Source: Himantopus leucocephalus (lineage: Eukaryota > Chordata > Aves > Charadriiformes > Recurvirostridae). From it: a stretch of DNA of 64,000 bases. Position 1 is the stretch's first letter. Each line of letters begins with the position of its first letter. Made by a program: the position numbers and the translations under genes. The notes below the pieces were generated by a model. The model was not told where the DNA came from. It ran no database searches and was given only the letters and a program-made list of their open reading frames with translations. This document shows positions 37,501 through 51,719 of this stretch, one piece after another. The stretch is taken from positions 125,522 through 189,521 of the forward strand of contig RSEF01000020.1 of NCBI GenBank assembly GCA_003993805.1, written 5' to 3'.

Positions 37501-38572
37501 TGTCAGGGTGGGGGGACAGTCCCCAGTCCCCTCTGAGCTTGGCTGGGCACCACGGTGCCAGGCAGGCACGGACACCATAGCTGGGATTTGGCACTTACCA
37601 TGGCCCCCCGGATGTCCTTCCAGCACAACACAGCGAGGGGAGCCTGGGGACCGCAGCAGGGTGGGGACCAGGCTGGTGGCCGCTCCAGCCCCCACTGCTG
37701 CAACCCCTTGAAAGAGGGATAGAAGGGGAGGAAAAGAGCTGGAGAGCAGGTACGGTCCGGGGAGGGCTGGCAGGAGCTGTGCGGGTGCAGGAGAAGGCTG
37801 TTTGCTCCGCCCTAGTCCATGCCAGCGCTGGGGTCCCAATGGGGGACATGCTCCCCACGGCCCTGCAGTACCCCCGGCTGCGTCAGCACAAAGGACCCAG
37901 CTGGGAATCGGATCCTGGAGCACACGCACAGCAATACCGGTGGTGACTGGGGGTGCTGAGTACCCCATATGGATCCCGTTTGGGTCCCCAGCACCCATGG
38001 TGCAGGCTGTCTTAAGTACCGGCTGCATCCCTCAGCCTGGCAGCGTGTGGGGATGACACCAAACCGCTGCTTGGAGGCGGTGAAGGGGCTTGGGTTCCAT
38101 CTCGCTGGTGGGAATGGGCTCTCTGCTGGGAATGGGCTCTCTGCTCCAGCCCGGCTCTGCTGGGCGCTCGCCAGCACAGGCTGGGGGCAGGACCCCCCTC
38201 CCCCCCCTTTGAAAGATCATGTTTTCCTGCCATGTTCTTCTTGCCTCAAGTGGTGTTTGGAGTCCCCACGGGACACGCATTGCCCCAGCCGTGTCCCCAG
38301 AGGTCTGTGTATCCCACTGCTGCCCCCCTCTTTGCCCCTTCTGGTGTTCGTTACCTGTAACAACAGCACCAGTCCTCAGCGCCCGCAGTCCCGGCGTTTG
38401 CTCGGCCGCTCTCCCCCTGCCCCGCAGGGGCTCTGCAGCTGCCCCAGACGTCCACCAGCCGCTTCTCCCCTCCGTTTTGGGGCCCTTCCAGTGGGCTCCC
38501 CTGGCACGATGGCGTGGAGGGAGGTGGCGAGTGGTCCTTTGGCCCTGCCGGCCCCAGCGGGGGTGGGAGGTG

Positions 38573-38600
38573 GGATGGATGGATGGATGGATGGATGGAG
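38573..38600. repeat. (GGAT)n microsatellite
   Basis: Six to seven tandem GGAT units in MYL9 intron 1. Confidence 0.9.
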
Positions 38601-39328
38601 CGCAGGATGGAGGGGGAAGGGAGGCAGTGGTATGTGAGGAATGTGCCCGGAGCAGATAACCCCTTCCCGCTGGGTGCTGGGTGCTGCGCCGAGCCCACCT
38701 CCCCGGAACGTGGCTGGGGGCTGCCCTTGTGCAGGGAAATAATGGAGGGTGCGCGGGGAGCCCCATCGCCCCGGGAGCTGGGCTGGGGAGGGCTGGGGGA
38801 GCCCTGCCGGAGGAGGAGGGGAGGCCTGGGAGGGGGGGGCACAGCTAAGTTCTGCCCAATATACTGAGTCACCCGTCCCCATGGTCCCCCGCTCCGGACT
38901 GAGGGCAGCTGGGGGGATGCTGGGTGCTGGGCTTGGCATCTCTCCCTGTGCCTGGGCTGCAAAGGGGACAGGCGGCAAGCGGGTTTGGGGGTTTGGGGGC
39001 CGAGGCAGAAGGCAAACAGCCCTGGGAGCTCCCAGGTAGCGCCGGGAGCAGAGAGGCAGCCCTGCCTGCAGCCCATGGGGACAGACTGCTTTTGTGACTT
39101 CCCAGAGGACTCATTACAGCCTGGGTCTCGCCTGTCCCCACCTCCGACCCTGTGACCGCCTTATCTCACTGTTGCCAAACTGTGACAGCCAGGGAAACTG
39201 AGGCACAGGAGCTGCCCGGAGTCGTGTGTCCCCACCTCTGCTGTGGCCTCGTCGGGCTCTGCCTGTCCCCAGCCTTCCTGACGCTCCTGCCTGCTGCCCT
39301 GCCCCTAGGTACCACCCCAGCCGCCAAG

Positions 39329-41218
<1,890 letters not shown>

Positions 41219-41753
41219 AGCCCAGGGCATCTCGCCCCCTCTGCCTCCTCCTGTGCACCCCCCCTGCCCCTCGGCTCCCCTTGCTGCCCCACAGCAGGCT
41301 CCCCCCATGGGAAACACCTCCCAGGACCGGCACCCCACATCGGGTCACGCTTGGAGGGGAAGCACTCCTGTCACTACACCCTCGTGTGCCCATCCATCAG
41401 CCCCACATCTCCCCTCCCATCGCCCCTCCCACCCACAGGCTCGCTCCGCTGGGACCCCCAGCCTGGCTGTGACCCCCCCCACCAGGCAGCTGTTGACCCC
41501 CTTGAAGCCACCATGCCGCTGGTCCCTGGGGCCGGGGCGAGCATCCCAGGTGAGCGCTGGCCTGTGGGGATCTTGGCTGGCTCGAGCCCCAGCGATCCGC
41601 ATCTCGGGGCCGTAGCACGGAGAGAAAGCGCCTCTCCCCTCTCCTCCCACACTCCCTTCCTTCATGAAAGAAAACCCACTTTGTTTCTTCCTCCCTGGCT
41701 GTTTTATGGCTTTAGAGCCTGTGATCTGAGGGATTCGGGAAGCCGACGTGGCG

Positions 41754-41759
41754 TATAAA
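41754..41759 (+). terminator. candidate MYL9 polyadenylation signal (TATAAA variant)
   Basis: No AATAAA was found between the MYL9 stop and the gap at 42389. TATAAA at 41754-41759 is an accepted variant and is followed 15-50 bases on by GT-rich sequence (GGGTGTGATAC, GTGCTGTGTGTGGC). It gives a 3' UTR of about 560 bases. Confidence 0.45.
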
Positions 41760-41779
41760 ACCTGATGGGTGTGATACAG

Positions 41780-42388
41780 AGACGTGCTGTGTGTGGCTCC
41801 CTCGTGGACCGGTGCCGTGCCGCGCCGCCCGTCTGCCTGGTGGGTTTGTGGGGGGCACGGATTTGGGCACCACATCTCCCCACCTTGCTGCCGTTGCCTT
41901 TCCACCAGCGCAGCCTGTGTTCAAAGCCACATCACTCCCGACCTGGCTAAGATCAGCTTGAGCATCGTTTTCCTCTTTTGCTGATGGGATGAGGGTCGCT
42001 CTGCTCTGCCCCCGTGTCGGGGTGGGCACACGGGTGGGCTGAGATACACTTGGCAAGGTGCTGGCCACACTCCTCCATCAGCTGGTCCCAGGGGTTCGGC
42101 CACCCTTTTGTGTCACCCTGAGCGGCCAGCGGTGGGGGTAAGGGACAGGGAGGGTAAGAAATGGGGAGGGAGGTTGTCCCCCTCAGTTGGTTATTTATCA
42201 CCACCCTGAGAAGGGTGTGGGGGTGCAGGGGGCTCCCACCTTGCAAAGCCGCTCTCTCAAGCGCTGCTTGAAGTCAGCCCATCTCCCTGCCCTGGAAGGA
42301 TGAGTTTCCTGAATTTCTTTATTTAAAATGGGGGAAAATGTGACGAGAAACCCACAGAAACTGTCAAGGGTTTAACTGCTGGAGAGGG
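41780..42388. other. MYL9-TGIF2 intergenic sequence
   Basis: Short spacer with no recognised feature. Any TGIF2 promoter element would be here or in the adjacent N gap. Confidence 0.4.
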
Positions 42389-42704
42389 NNNNNNNNNNNN
42401 NNNNNNNNNNNNNNNNNNNNNNNNNNNNNNNNNNNNNNNNNNNNNNNNNNNNNNNNNNNNNNNNNNNNNNNNNNNNNNNNNNNNNNNNNNNNNNNNNNNN
42501 NNNNNNNNNNNNNNNNNNNNNNNNNNNNNNNNNNNNNNNNNNNNNNNNNNNNNNNNNNNNNNNNNNNNNNNNNNNNNNNNNNNNNNNNNNNNNNNNNNNN
42601 NNNNNNNNNNNNNNNNNNNNNNNNNNNNNNNNNNNNNNNNNNNNNNNNNNNNNNNNNNNNNNNNNNNNNNNNNNNNNNNNNNNNNNNNNNNNNNNNNNNN
42701 NNNN
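42389..42704. other. 316-N assembly gap upstream of TGIF2
   Basis: A run of 316 N, not a round number, so probably a sized gap. It is bordered on the right by G-rich sequence and a GT repeat. The missing sequence is the likely site of the TGIF2 promoter and first exon. Confidence 0.9.
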
Positions 42705-42714
42705 GGCGGAGGGG

Positions 42715-42736
42715 GGTGTGTGTGTGTGTGTGTGTG
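42715..42736. repeat. (GT)n microsatellite
   Basis: About eleven GT units directly right of the 316-N gap, followed by G and C homopolymers that may have caused the gap. Confidence 0.9.
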
Positions 42737-42869
42737 TTTTTGTGGGGGGGTGTCCGTGGCTGCGATCCCCCCCCCCCCGCACTCCCCTGGCCGGGCCACC
42801 GCCGCCTGATGCTCTTTGCCTTCCACCTTGGCAGGCTTTAACCAGGAGAGATCCGCGGGCAGCTCCACC

Positions 42870-45800
42870 ATGTCGGATAGCGACGTCGGGGAGGACGAGA
42901 GCGCCACGTCCCCGGACCCCTCGCAGTCCAACAAGAGGAAGAGAAGGGGCAATCTCCCCAAGGAGTCGGTGAAGATCCTGCGGGACTGGCTGTACGAGCA
43001 CCGCTTCAACGCCTACCCCTCCGAGCAGGAGAAGCTCAGCCTCTCGGGGCAGACCAGCCTCTCCGTGCTGCAGGTAGGAGCCAGTTCCCCCGCGCGCTGG
43101 GGACGCTGTTGGGTCCCCGGACCGGGAGAAACCCCCCCGAAGATCCCAAAGGACTTGGCACGCTGGAACCGCTTGCCTCCGAAGGGCAGGGAGGGATCGG
43201 TAGGGAAGCGAAGCCCCCGGCGGTGGGCAGCCCCAGTCTGGGAGAGGTCTGAGCCCCAGGGAGCAGTTTCATGGCAGTGCCGGAGCAGAGCTTTTTGGGC
43301 ATCCAGAAGATGGAGGGACTCGGATGGGGACGAACTAAGCAGTACCCCGTCATTAGTAAAAGCCGCCACAGGTGGGAGGGTTCTGGGGAGTGCTGCTTTA
43401 TCCTGTTCCCCTGGGCACCCCCCAGGGTGAGGGGGGCCGGAGCACGCAGGGCTGGGCAGGGGACCACCCTGCGAGGAGAGAGGAGAAGGGCTGGGCTGGG
43501 CTTTGACCCCAGGTGGGCCATTAGCCGCACTAAGTTCTGGCTGGCCCAGCTGGCCCCAGTTGCCCCAGTGGCAGTAAGGAGAGCCCCCCCGGCCCCGCTC
43601 CTGGTCGTGGGCTGATGTTCTCCTTGTGGCGGGTGCCCAGCCGGGAGCCCCGGCGAGCGGCGGGGGCGAGCAGTGCTTTTCCTGCCAGCTTTGCCTTTCC
43701 CCCTGCCGGCTGGTGGGGTGGCAGGGGGAACCTGCCCGTCCCTTCGATCCACGCGAAGGCCCAAAGCCCCTGGGCAGGGGGATCCCCGTGTGCCCAGGGC
43801 CCCGTCCCCCCCTCTCCCAGCCCGGCAGGGTGGGGGGTGATCGGGGGCTTCGCTCTGTTCTCTGGTTGTGGGGGCACAGCGGGGTGGGACACCGCTCTTG
43901 TGTGCAGGGGAGCAAGGGCCAGCGGGTTCGTAGCCGAGCTCCTCTCCTTGAGGCTTCTTCTGCACCTCTGGCTCCTTTCCCCGCGGCTCGGCGCAGTCCT
44001 GGCCGGCTCTCCCGGCCACGGGCCAGACACCGGTGTGTGGGCAGTGGCTGTCTGGTTTCCCTCTTCCTGGCTGGCAAGGCAAACTTGCTTTTTCATTTTA
44101 ATGCATTTCTTTAAATGCCGCCGGTGCGACAAGATTCGTGTCCGGGCAGCTGCGCCGGGGGGAGGCTGGTGGTCCTGGCAGGGCTGGAGTCGGAGCGGTG
44201 CGGGGAGCAGCGATGGGTTTGGGGCCATGGAAGTCTGGGCTTGTCCCGGATCGGGGTTGGCACGGCGGTGCGTGGCGCACAGGGGGGCTTTACCCCGGGG
44301 CTCTCCGTGCCCCAAGCTCTTGGGGACCGAGGAGGGTGTTGGCAGGGGGTCCCAGCCCGGTGGCATTTCCCAGGGCCAGCTGAGGGCTGTCACCGGGATT
44401 TCTGTCAGTCTGAGGCGACGCAACAGGACTGTGCGGGGACTGCTCTGTCTGGTGAGGAGATCAGGGTGGAGGTGTGGGACACCCTACGGCAAGGCTGGAG
44501 TGGCTGCGGATCCATCGGTGCCGATCCGACCCCTCCAGGAGCCTCTTGAGCGCAGGGCTGCGCAGCAGCCGCTGGCCGAACCCCCCGGTTGTTTATTTGT
44601 GCGTCCCCCTGCCCGGTCCGGCAGCCTGGGAAGCGGGAGCGCAGCAACCCCGGGTCTCCAGGGAGAGCGGGAAGCCATGTGCCATGCGTCTCCCCTGCCG
44701 AAAGCCGGGAGGTAAGAAAGCGGTGCCGGCTCCTGGCGAGGCTTCCCGGACAACAGCAGGTCTCCCAGCCCCGTGCTCTGCTGCGGGGATGGGTTTTTCC
44801 TCCCTGCAGAGGGGATGCTGCTCTCGCAGCGCTGGTGGGGACACGGACTCAGCCCCAAGTGACAATCCAGTGTGCGCTGGTGGTGGGGCCAAAGCAATGG
44901 CTGTGTTTCAAAATAAAAAATTAAGCTGCTCGCTTCAAAGGCGGGGCATACCCCAGCTCCCCGAGCGGGTGATGCCGTGTGAGTGTCACCGGTGGTTGTG
45001 CGTCCCGTCAGTCTCCGTGCTGTGTTCTCCAGAGGGATTTGAATGCCGGAAGGAGCGTGGTGGTGGGGAGACCGGTAGGATTTTTGGGGGCTTCTTGGCG
45101 CTGTGGAGTTGGTTGGGCTCTCTGTTGGGAGTCCAGCCCTCTGGTCGGGGATTCGGAGCAGTTGATGGCCATGGGATCGCAAGATCACGTCAAGGGGACC
45201 TGGCTAAGGCTTGCAAGGGAGGGTGTTTGGAAGGGAAAAGAGGCTGAGACTGGTGTATTTGAGGGCGTTAAATGCCAAATATTGTCTTAAAGACAAAAAA
45301 AGACAACTGAGATCTTGCTGTGATCGCAGTTGTGGTAAGTCCTCTCTCCCCAGGGGAAATATTTTACGTAGCTGTTGATTTGGGAAAGATCAGTCATTTT
45401 TTTTCCTCCTGATTGATTCTCTTCTAATTGTTTTCTAGGAAGAAGGCAGTTATTTTAGTGTAGCATTTTATATAGACGCTGAAACAATACATGGCCGAGA
45501 CTGAATACATGGCTGCTGTGTTTCCGAAGGGTTTCTCGAGGCGTAGCTGCAGAGCTCTGCTTCTTCGGTGTGCCCGCGTTCGGAAGAGCCGTAGCCTCAC
45601 TCGTTGGCAGGAGGCACGGGAAGGTGTCGATGTACCGCCGCGATCCCTGCCACCCCATTAGGGGATGGGGGGGGCGGGCTGCAGCTCTGCCAGCTGATGG
45701 CTTTTTGGGGTTTTCCATCCATACTGCTGTCCTGCCGGCTGTCTGTCCCGGGCAGTCTCAGTGTGGCAGCGTGTTGGCACCGGTGGCAGCGTGCGAAGTG

Positions 45801-47054
45801 TGCCCGGCCACGCCGACCTCTGGGCTGGCTCGCCTGGAGAAGGGAAAACTCCCCCCACCCCAGACCGGGGACCTGCTGGAGGCCGCTGGGCTCTGAGCTG
45901 GCTCTGTGCGACGCCACAGCCTCCGCTTGGGGGGACGGCGGGAGCCCCCGGGAGGGTGCTGGGAGCTGCACCCCGCTTTACCCGCATGCGGCGGGGGCGC
46001 AGTCGGTCGCCGGGACTTTGGGGCTGCGGTGGGGGGACAGCGCTGAGCCCATCCTGCCCGGGGGAGCGGGCAGCTCTGCTCGAGAGGTCGCTGGCGTGGC
46101 GAGCGGGTGCCGTGGGGGGCTGGCAGCCACGCACAGCCCCCGCCAGGGAGAGCCGGCGGGGTGGGCTGACAGGGGCGCGGGGAGGAAGGGGCTCCCCCAG
46201 GCAGGCGGCGCAGGCAGGATGCAGCCGGCGTTGGGGTTTCCGTGGGCGGCTGGGCAGCCCCTGCCAGGAGCGGCTCTGCCTCTCCCGAGCCCCGCGGGAA
46301 GGAGGTGTGGGGCGCGGGGGACCCCTGTGGTAGCTGGAGCTGCTTGCTGGGTGCGGGGGGGGGGCACTTCTGCTGGCTTGGCTTTGGGCTGCTGCCCCCC
46401 CCTCCAGGCCGGTGCTGTGCCTGCGGGGCAGCCCCGGGCTGACAGCACTGCGCCCCTCTCTCCTCCCAGATCTGCAACTGGTTCATCAACGCCAGGAGGC
46501 GGCTGCTCCCCGACATGCTGCGCAAGGACGGGAAGGATCCCAACCAGTTCACCATCTCCCGTCGAGGGGGCAAAACCGGTGACGTGGCCCTGCCGCGGGG
46601 AGCTGCTACCGGCTCTGGGGTGCTGGTGGTACCCCCCGTGACGGCGGCGGGGGCCTCCAAGGTGCTGTCAATGTCCGTGTGCCCGCAGGTACTGTGCCAC
46701 CCTGCCCAGGCGCTGGGCAGCAACCTGACGGTGGTGAGCGCCCACAGCCCCGAGCGGGAGAAGCCCCCTGGCCCGCAGCGAGCGGAGCCGGACCCTGCCC
46801 CGAAAGCGCCGCTGGGTGCTGCCGGCAGCACCATGGCCTTGCTGGCCCGGGCCGAGGCGGCCAGCCCCACCAGCGGACTCTTCAACACGCCGCCCCCCAC
46901 ACCCCCCGAGCTCTTCGGCGACGACTTCAGCAGCTTCCAGCTGCTGGTGGAGGTGGCACTGCAGAAGGCGGCCGAGCTGGAGTCGCAGCGGCAGGGCGGG
47001 CAGCTGCCCCTCTCGCCCCAGACTGAGCCCCCGGGAGCCTCCGTCTCCAAATAA
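42870..47054 (+). CDS. TGIF2: TGIF2, TALE-class homeobox transcriptional repressor
   Basis: Nuclear repressor that binds TGIF motifs and Smad2/3 and damps TGF-beta signalling. Two coding exons, 42870-43073 and 46470-47054, give 262 residues (human 237). The start [11 protein letters not shown] in a CCACCATGT context matches the human MSDSDLGEDEG. The TALE homeodomain spans about residues 21-83: basic [13 protein letters not shown], the three-residue loop insertion AYP, and recognition helix [14 protein letters not shown]. The exon junction falls just before ICNWF, inside the homeodomain, as in the family. After it come [17 protein letters not shown] and the conserved C-terminal blocks [10 protein letters not shown] (proline-directed kinase sites) and [14 protein letters not shown]. 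The middle region ([18 protein letters not shown]) is Ala/Gly/Pro-rich and longer than in human. The exon starting at 42835 has an acceptor, so an upstream non-coding exon must exist. Confidence 0.96.
43074..46469 (+). other. TGIF2 intron splitting the homeodomain
   Basis: 3.4-kb GC-rich intron between donor CAG|GTAGGA and acceptor TCCTCCCAG. Long open frames on both strands occur, including one of 531 codons on the minus strand that also runs across the second coding exon; they show no known domain and follow from the composition. Confidence 0.8.
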
Positions 47055-49280
47055 CCTCCTGGGCCAGGTCCCGCAGGGTGCCCTTGCTTGGGGGGTGCCT
47101 GACCCTCCCAGCTTCGTGCCACCCGTCTGCCGGCACCCCCCGACCAGCTCATCTGGGAAGCGGACTTCTGCCTCCCAGGGGGCTCCGGTCTCTGTCGGCC
47201 GAGGGGGGAGAGGAAGGACTGTCCCATCCCGCTACCCTCGCTGGGGAGATGCCCCCCGCCTGCTGCCCCTGCCACCGAGGATGGTGCCCCGGGTGCGTGG
47301 GAGGATGCGGCCGCTGCGATCTGGCTGTTGGGAAAAGACCTTTGCAGCTTCACTGACCTCTCCCTGCCGCGACCTACAGTTACTGTGGAGCTCCCCTTGG
47401 AAAACCTGCTGACTTCTTTTTCTCTCTCCTGTAAACAAGGGTCCAGGCAACACCGTTTCTTCAGGGAGAGAAAGAGAGATTTTTTTTTTTTTTTTAAAAG
47501 TTGGTGTCTGTTTTAAGGACTACGGACGAAAAGCTTTTTCTCCCAAATCTCTGATCTCCTCCCCTGCCCTTCCCCCCCCCCCCCCCCCCCCCCCCNCCCC
47601 CCCCCCCTTTTGTTTGTGGAGGGCCTTTCTGGTACCTTGTGCTGGCGAGGAGCCCCTGCCTTGCCCAGGAAAGGGCAAAGGACAGATGAACTGGAAACCT
47701 GAAGTCTGTGGCATTTTTTCCGCACGGAAAACATGGGACCCTCCTCTTCTGCCTTAGGGTGTTACAGATGCTGCCAGTAGAAATCTCTATGGTGCTGTTT
47801 AGCAATTTTTTTTTTGTTGAAACATTTTCCCTTTAATTGTGATTTATTATATGATTTTATTTTTTGTTTTCTTCTATAACCGTTGCCGCAACTTCCCCGT
47901 GTTTCTCTCGAGTTCCTGCTGAATTTGTGCACATTGTGTCCTGGAACAGAGAGCGCGTTGCAGAGCTTGCGAGATGCTGACCGCAGGCTGCTGCTGGGGG
48001 TGGACGCGAAGCTCAGACTGTGAAATTTTGTATCCAACTTCTTTATTTTTTTTTTTTTTTTTTTTTTTTTTNTTAAAAAAAAAACATTTGGAAAGAGGCG
48101 TGTTGTGGGCATGGGCATGTGTGTTCTTCTGCAAGTGCAGCGCTCACCGCCTGCAGACCGCAGTTCCTGGAAAGCAGAGTCGTCCCATGAGCCAAGCGCT
48201 GATGAACTGCCCTGGGAACGCGGAGGCATGGAGTCCTGTTGCTCCCCTGTCCCCTCCCTCCTGCTCTCGCTCTCCGGGGCTGAGCCATGCTGTGCGGTGC
48301 TGGTGACCTCTAGTGACAAGCTGGTGTCTGCTGGGAGCTGGCTGGGAGGTTTTGGGGCTCCGGGGCAGTTCCCGGCTGGGCATCGCTTGGTGTCACTGAG
48401 CGGGAGCCTGGGTGCTGCGCTGGTTCTAGGACGGAGATATTGCTGTTTCACTGTAAAATGTAAGTTAAATAGCGATACGTACGCACCTATGTTATCCTGA
48501 GAAACACTAATCCTAGGTAATTAGCCTGATTATTAAATTGCATGACTAGAGATAATAACGTCCACAGGATCTGGTGCTCTGCAGTGGTTGGAGCCGGCGG
48601 TGCTGGGGGAGCAGCACACGGTGGGATGATGGGGCCTGGAAGGGAAAAGCACTGGGTTTTGGGGACTGGTGGTGTTGTCCCCCCTGCCTTTTCTTCAGCG
48701 AGGAGGTGACAGGGGAGAGGAGTTCCTGAGTGCTAGCGGGGGCTGAAGGAAGGCTTGCCAATGGTGTGTCGTGTTGGCCAGGCGTCCCTGTGCAGCGCAG
48801 GGATGGCTCCAGCTCTGGCACTACCCAGCTGGGCAGATGGCACTGCTTCAGGGCGATGCTCATCACGTGGCCGTGAACATCCCCTTCCTCATCTCCCCCC
48901 GCTCCGTTTCATATCCAGCCTTTGCCCTCTGCCGCCTTGCTGGGGAAAGCCCTGAATTTTAGGACTCCCTCCCTTATTTTGAGGTAGCCCTTCCCCCTGT
49001 CACCCCCTGCAGTTCTGTTTCCTCCCCCAGGGGAGGGAGAGGCTTTTTAGTCTCCTCCCCTTATTTTGCCCCAGTTGAACCAAAGTGGTTTCCTCCCGCA
49101 GTGGCCGGAGTGCTACAGCTCTGCCTGTGCCATGGACCAGTGTTGCTGCCCTGGGGATGGACCAGAAAGAGTGGGGAGGGCAGGGATTATTGGAATGACG
49201 TTTATGGAGCAAAAAACTACTGTAAATATCTTTTTGTTTGTACTTCTGTTGTCAAATAAAAGTTTTCTAGTTTTGTTTTT
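47055..49280 (+). other. TGIF2: TGIF2 3' UTR with AATAAA at 49255-49260
   Basis: 2.2-kb UTR ending in a typical block: TACTGTAAATATC, then AATAAA at 49255-49260 and a T-rich downstream stretch. It contains a poly-C run with one N (47571-47607, N at 47596) and a poly-T run with one N (48046-48080, N at 48072), where the assembly length is unreliable. Confidence 0.8.
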
Positions 49281-51200
49281 CTTTTTTTTTTTTAATTTTT
49301 TTTATTTAAATACGAGCTGTGCCTGAGACTGCACTATGTCATTTGTGGATGGCTCACTTGCTCCTCCCTCCCAACCAGCCCCCACCTCCTGACGCTCAGC
49401 CAAAGCAGCTTAAGAGGTCTAAGGAGCATTGCTGGGTGTGGAAAAAAATGGGGCCAGTGCCTGGCACGGGCCTGTACCTACCCCACCACCGTTTGGTCCG
49501 ACAGCCGTTATGTGCTCGCTTCCTACAGCGTTTGATCCCGGTGCCTGGGAGCCAGAAAGCATTTGGCAGCAGCAGAGGGCTGATGCGTTTGCGTCTTCCC
49601 TCCTCCTGGCCAGCACTGGAAAAGTGAGATGGTATCACTGCTAGCCCCTCGGTAAAGGAAAAAAGAAGCCATCTCGGTGGGGCTCCACTGGGCCAGGAAC
49701 CCTGTGAGGTGGGCAGGGGGTCTTGTAGAGCTGGAGCCGCAGCCACAGCCAGCCTTGCTCCGCCATGGAGCGCAGGGACATGGACCCAAAGGCTGCTGCA
49801 CCGCCAGCATGGACGCTGGCAGCACAGGCACTGCCCCGGGGGGGCACAGAGCCTCCTGCACGCACTAGGGGTGTGCGTGCCGATATTTCATCTGCTTCGT
49901 GTCTTCCACCAACACCAGCTCAGGGCCGCAGTCTCTGTGCCAGCCCTGCCTCCCTTGAGAGGGAACCTGCTCTCTACCGTAGCGGGGGCTGGACATGGGG
50001 CTGGCACCACTTCAAGCCCTTCCGCAGCCCTCTCACCCCCGGCTTCCTGCGGTGTAGGGTGACCCCAGGGGCTCTGCATCCCCCCACCGCTCTCCCTCCC
50101 CGGCACTGGGCAAGGGGCTGTGGAAGGATGGAGGCGCTTGGTCCCCAGCCAGGCCTGGCTCGTGCAGCTCCAGGGAAACCCCTGCGCAGCTCTGGTGACA
50201 GGGATAGTGACAGGGTGTCCCCCCCCCACAAGCCTGTTTTGTGCTTATGGTGAGGAATGTGGGTTGGGGCACCATGGCGGCGGGGGGGGCTGAAGCCAGG
50301 ACTCGGGCAGGGCAGGAGACTGTCAGGCCATCTCGGGGTGGTGGTCTGCACAGCAACAGGGGATCACGGCTGGGTAAAACACAGCCAGTGACACCCCCCC
50401 CCAAGCTCTGCCTGCCCCTCCTGCAGCCTCAAGCAGCAGCTCAGGGTTCCAGGGGTGCCTTTGCCCTGGCCAGGCCCTGGGGACCCCCAGGCAGGTTGGG
50501 CAGAGCCTTGGGGACCTCCACATGCCTCCAGGCCACTGGACTCCAGCAGGGCTCAGACACACCCGGCCACAGGGTGATGGGCAGACGTGTCCCGCTGGCA
50601 CAAGGAGGGCGCTGATGGGGGGACAGCTGATATCCTCACCCTCCAGCACAGCGCTGAGCATCCTTACCCAGGGGGAGGCATGGCTCTGCCTCCCCACCAT
50701 TGCCTCCCAGGGCAGCGGCTGGGACACGTGCTCCTGGGATGGGTCCAGTCGGCTGACCACCCACCCCCAGCCCTGCAGCCCCCGTCTCCGGCCTGTGCTC
50801 TGCCATGGGCACCCTCAGGCACTGCACTGAGCACAGCAAAGCCTCGTTAACATGACGCTTTCATATTTCTCATGCCACAGACAACACTGCCCCAAAAAAT
50901 ACCCACGGGGGGGTGGGGGTGCATGTGCAAGGCATCGGGAGACCCTCCCTGGCAGCTGCATCCCCCATTGCTGGGCCAAGGAGGCAGCGCAGGGCATCAT
51001 GCTGTGCCCCAAAACAGCGCAACCAGAAGCTAAAGTTAGGTGTCGCAAGGGTCTCCGAGCCCCCAGGGCCATGTTGGGCAGCAGCAGCACAAACCACCCC
51101 CCCTCCTGCTTCCTGCTGTGCTCCTCTTACCAAGGTAACACAGGGAGCCGCTCCCTGGGCACTGCTCTCCGCGGTGGCTGCGGTCTCAGTGCTGCCTGGG
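49281..51200. other. intergenic region after TGIF2
   Basis: GC-rich sequence with many unconnected short open frames and no recognised protein. A weak candidate minus-strand exon lies at 51131-51238. Confidence 0.4.
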
Positions 51201-51238
51201 ATGCTGGACGTGAGCGAAGGGCGCTGAGCTGGCGTCAT
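51131..51238 (-). other. possible unrecognised coding exon
   Basis: On the minus strand an ATG at 51236-51238 opens 36 codons (MTPAQRPSLTSSIPGSTETA at the start, Ser/Thr/Ala-rich) that end exactly at a good donor TTG|GTAAGAG (51123-51133). It lies about 500 bases inside the promoter-like cluster at 51.7-52.4 kb. I do not recognise the peptide and found no convincing next exon, so this may be chance. Confidence 0.2.
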
Positions 51239-51719
51239 GGGAGTCCCGCAGTCAGGCGGCACGCAGGGTGTTCACAGGACAATCAGCGCCGCAGAGCAGA
51301 CAGCTGTCCCCAGAGCCGGGGGGAGGCACAGCTGCCACGCAAACGACTCCCATTCGGCCCTCAGGCCAGGGCACAAATCCACGCAAAGCCCCAGCATGGG
51401 TACAGGGGGGATGGCTGCCCACTCCGCTGGTGCCTGGGCCACGGGGCTCTGCCCGCTGTGTCGGCCGCCACCGCCTGAGGAGACCCATGGGGGACAGAGG
51501 CGCGAGGCATCGGCCACCCCCGCCCCTCCCAGCGCAGGCTGGCATGGAGGAGAAGCTCGGCCCTGGGCGCCATGCTGCCCCCACCCCGGGCCCAGAGCGG
51601 GCAGGGGGAGCCCCCGTGCCCATGGGGTGGCACTGGCAGGGCCCATCGTGTCCCGTCGGGGATCGCCACCACCACCCCGCCCTCACACCGCCCGAGCACT
51701 GACTGCGGGGGCGGGACTG

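Noticed and set aside
45758..47353. 531-codon minus-strand open frame
   Set aside because: It overlaps the second TGIF2 coding exon antisense in very GC-rich DNA, is Pro/Ser/Ala-rich, and has no known domain; a composition shadow.
47571..47607. Poly-C tract in the TGIF2 3' UTR as a regulatory element
   Set aside because: It contains an N and is a homopolymer whose length cannot be trusted in this assembly.
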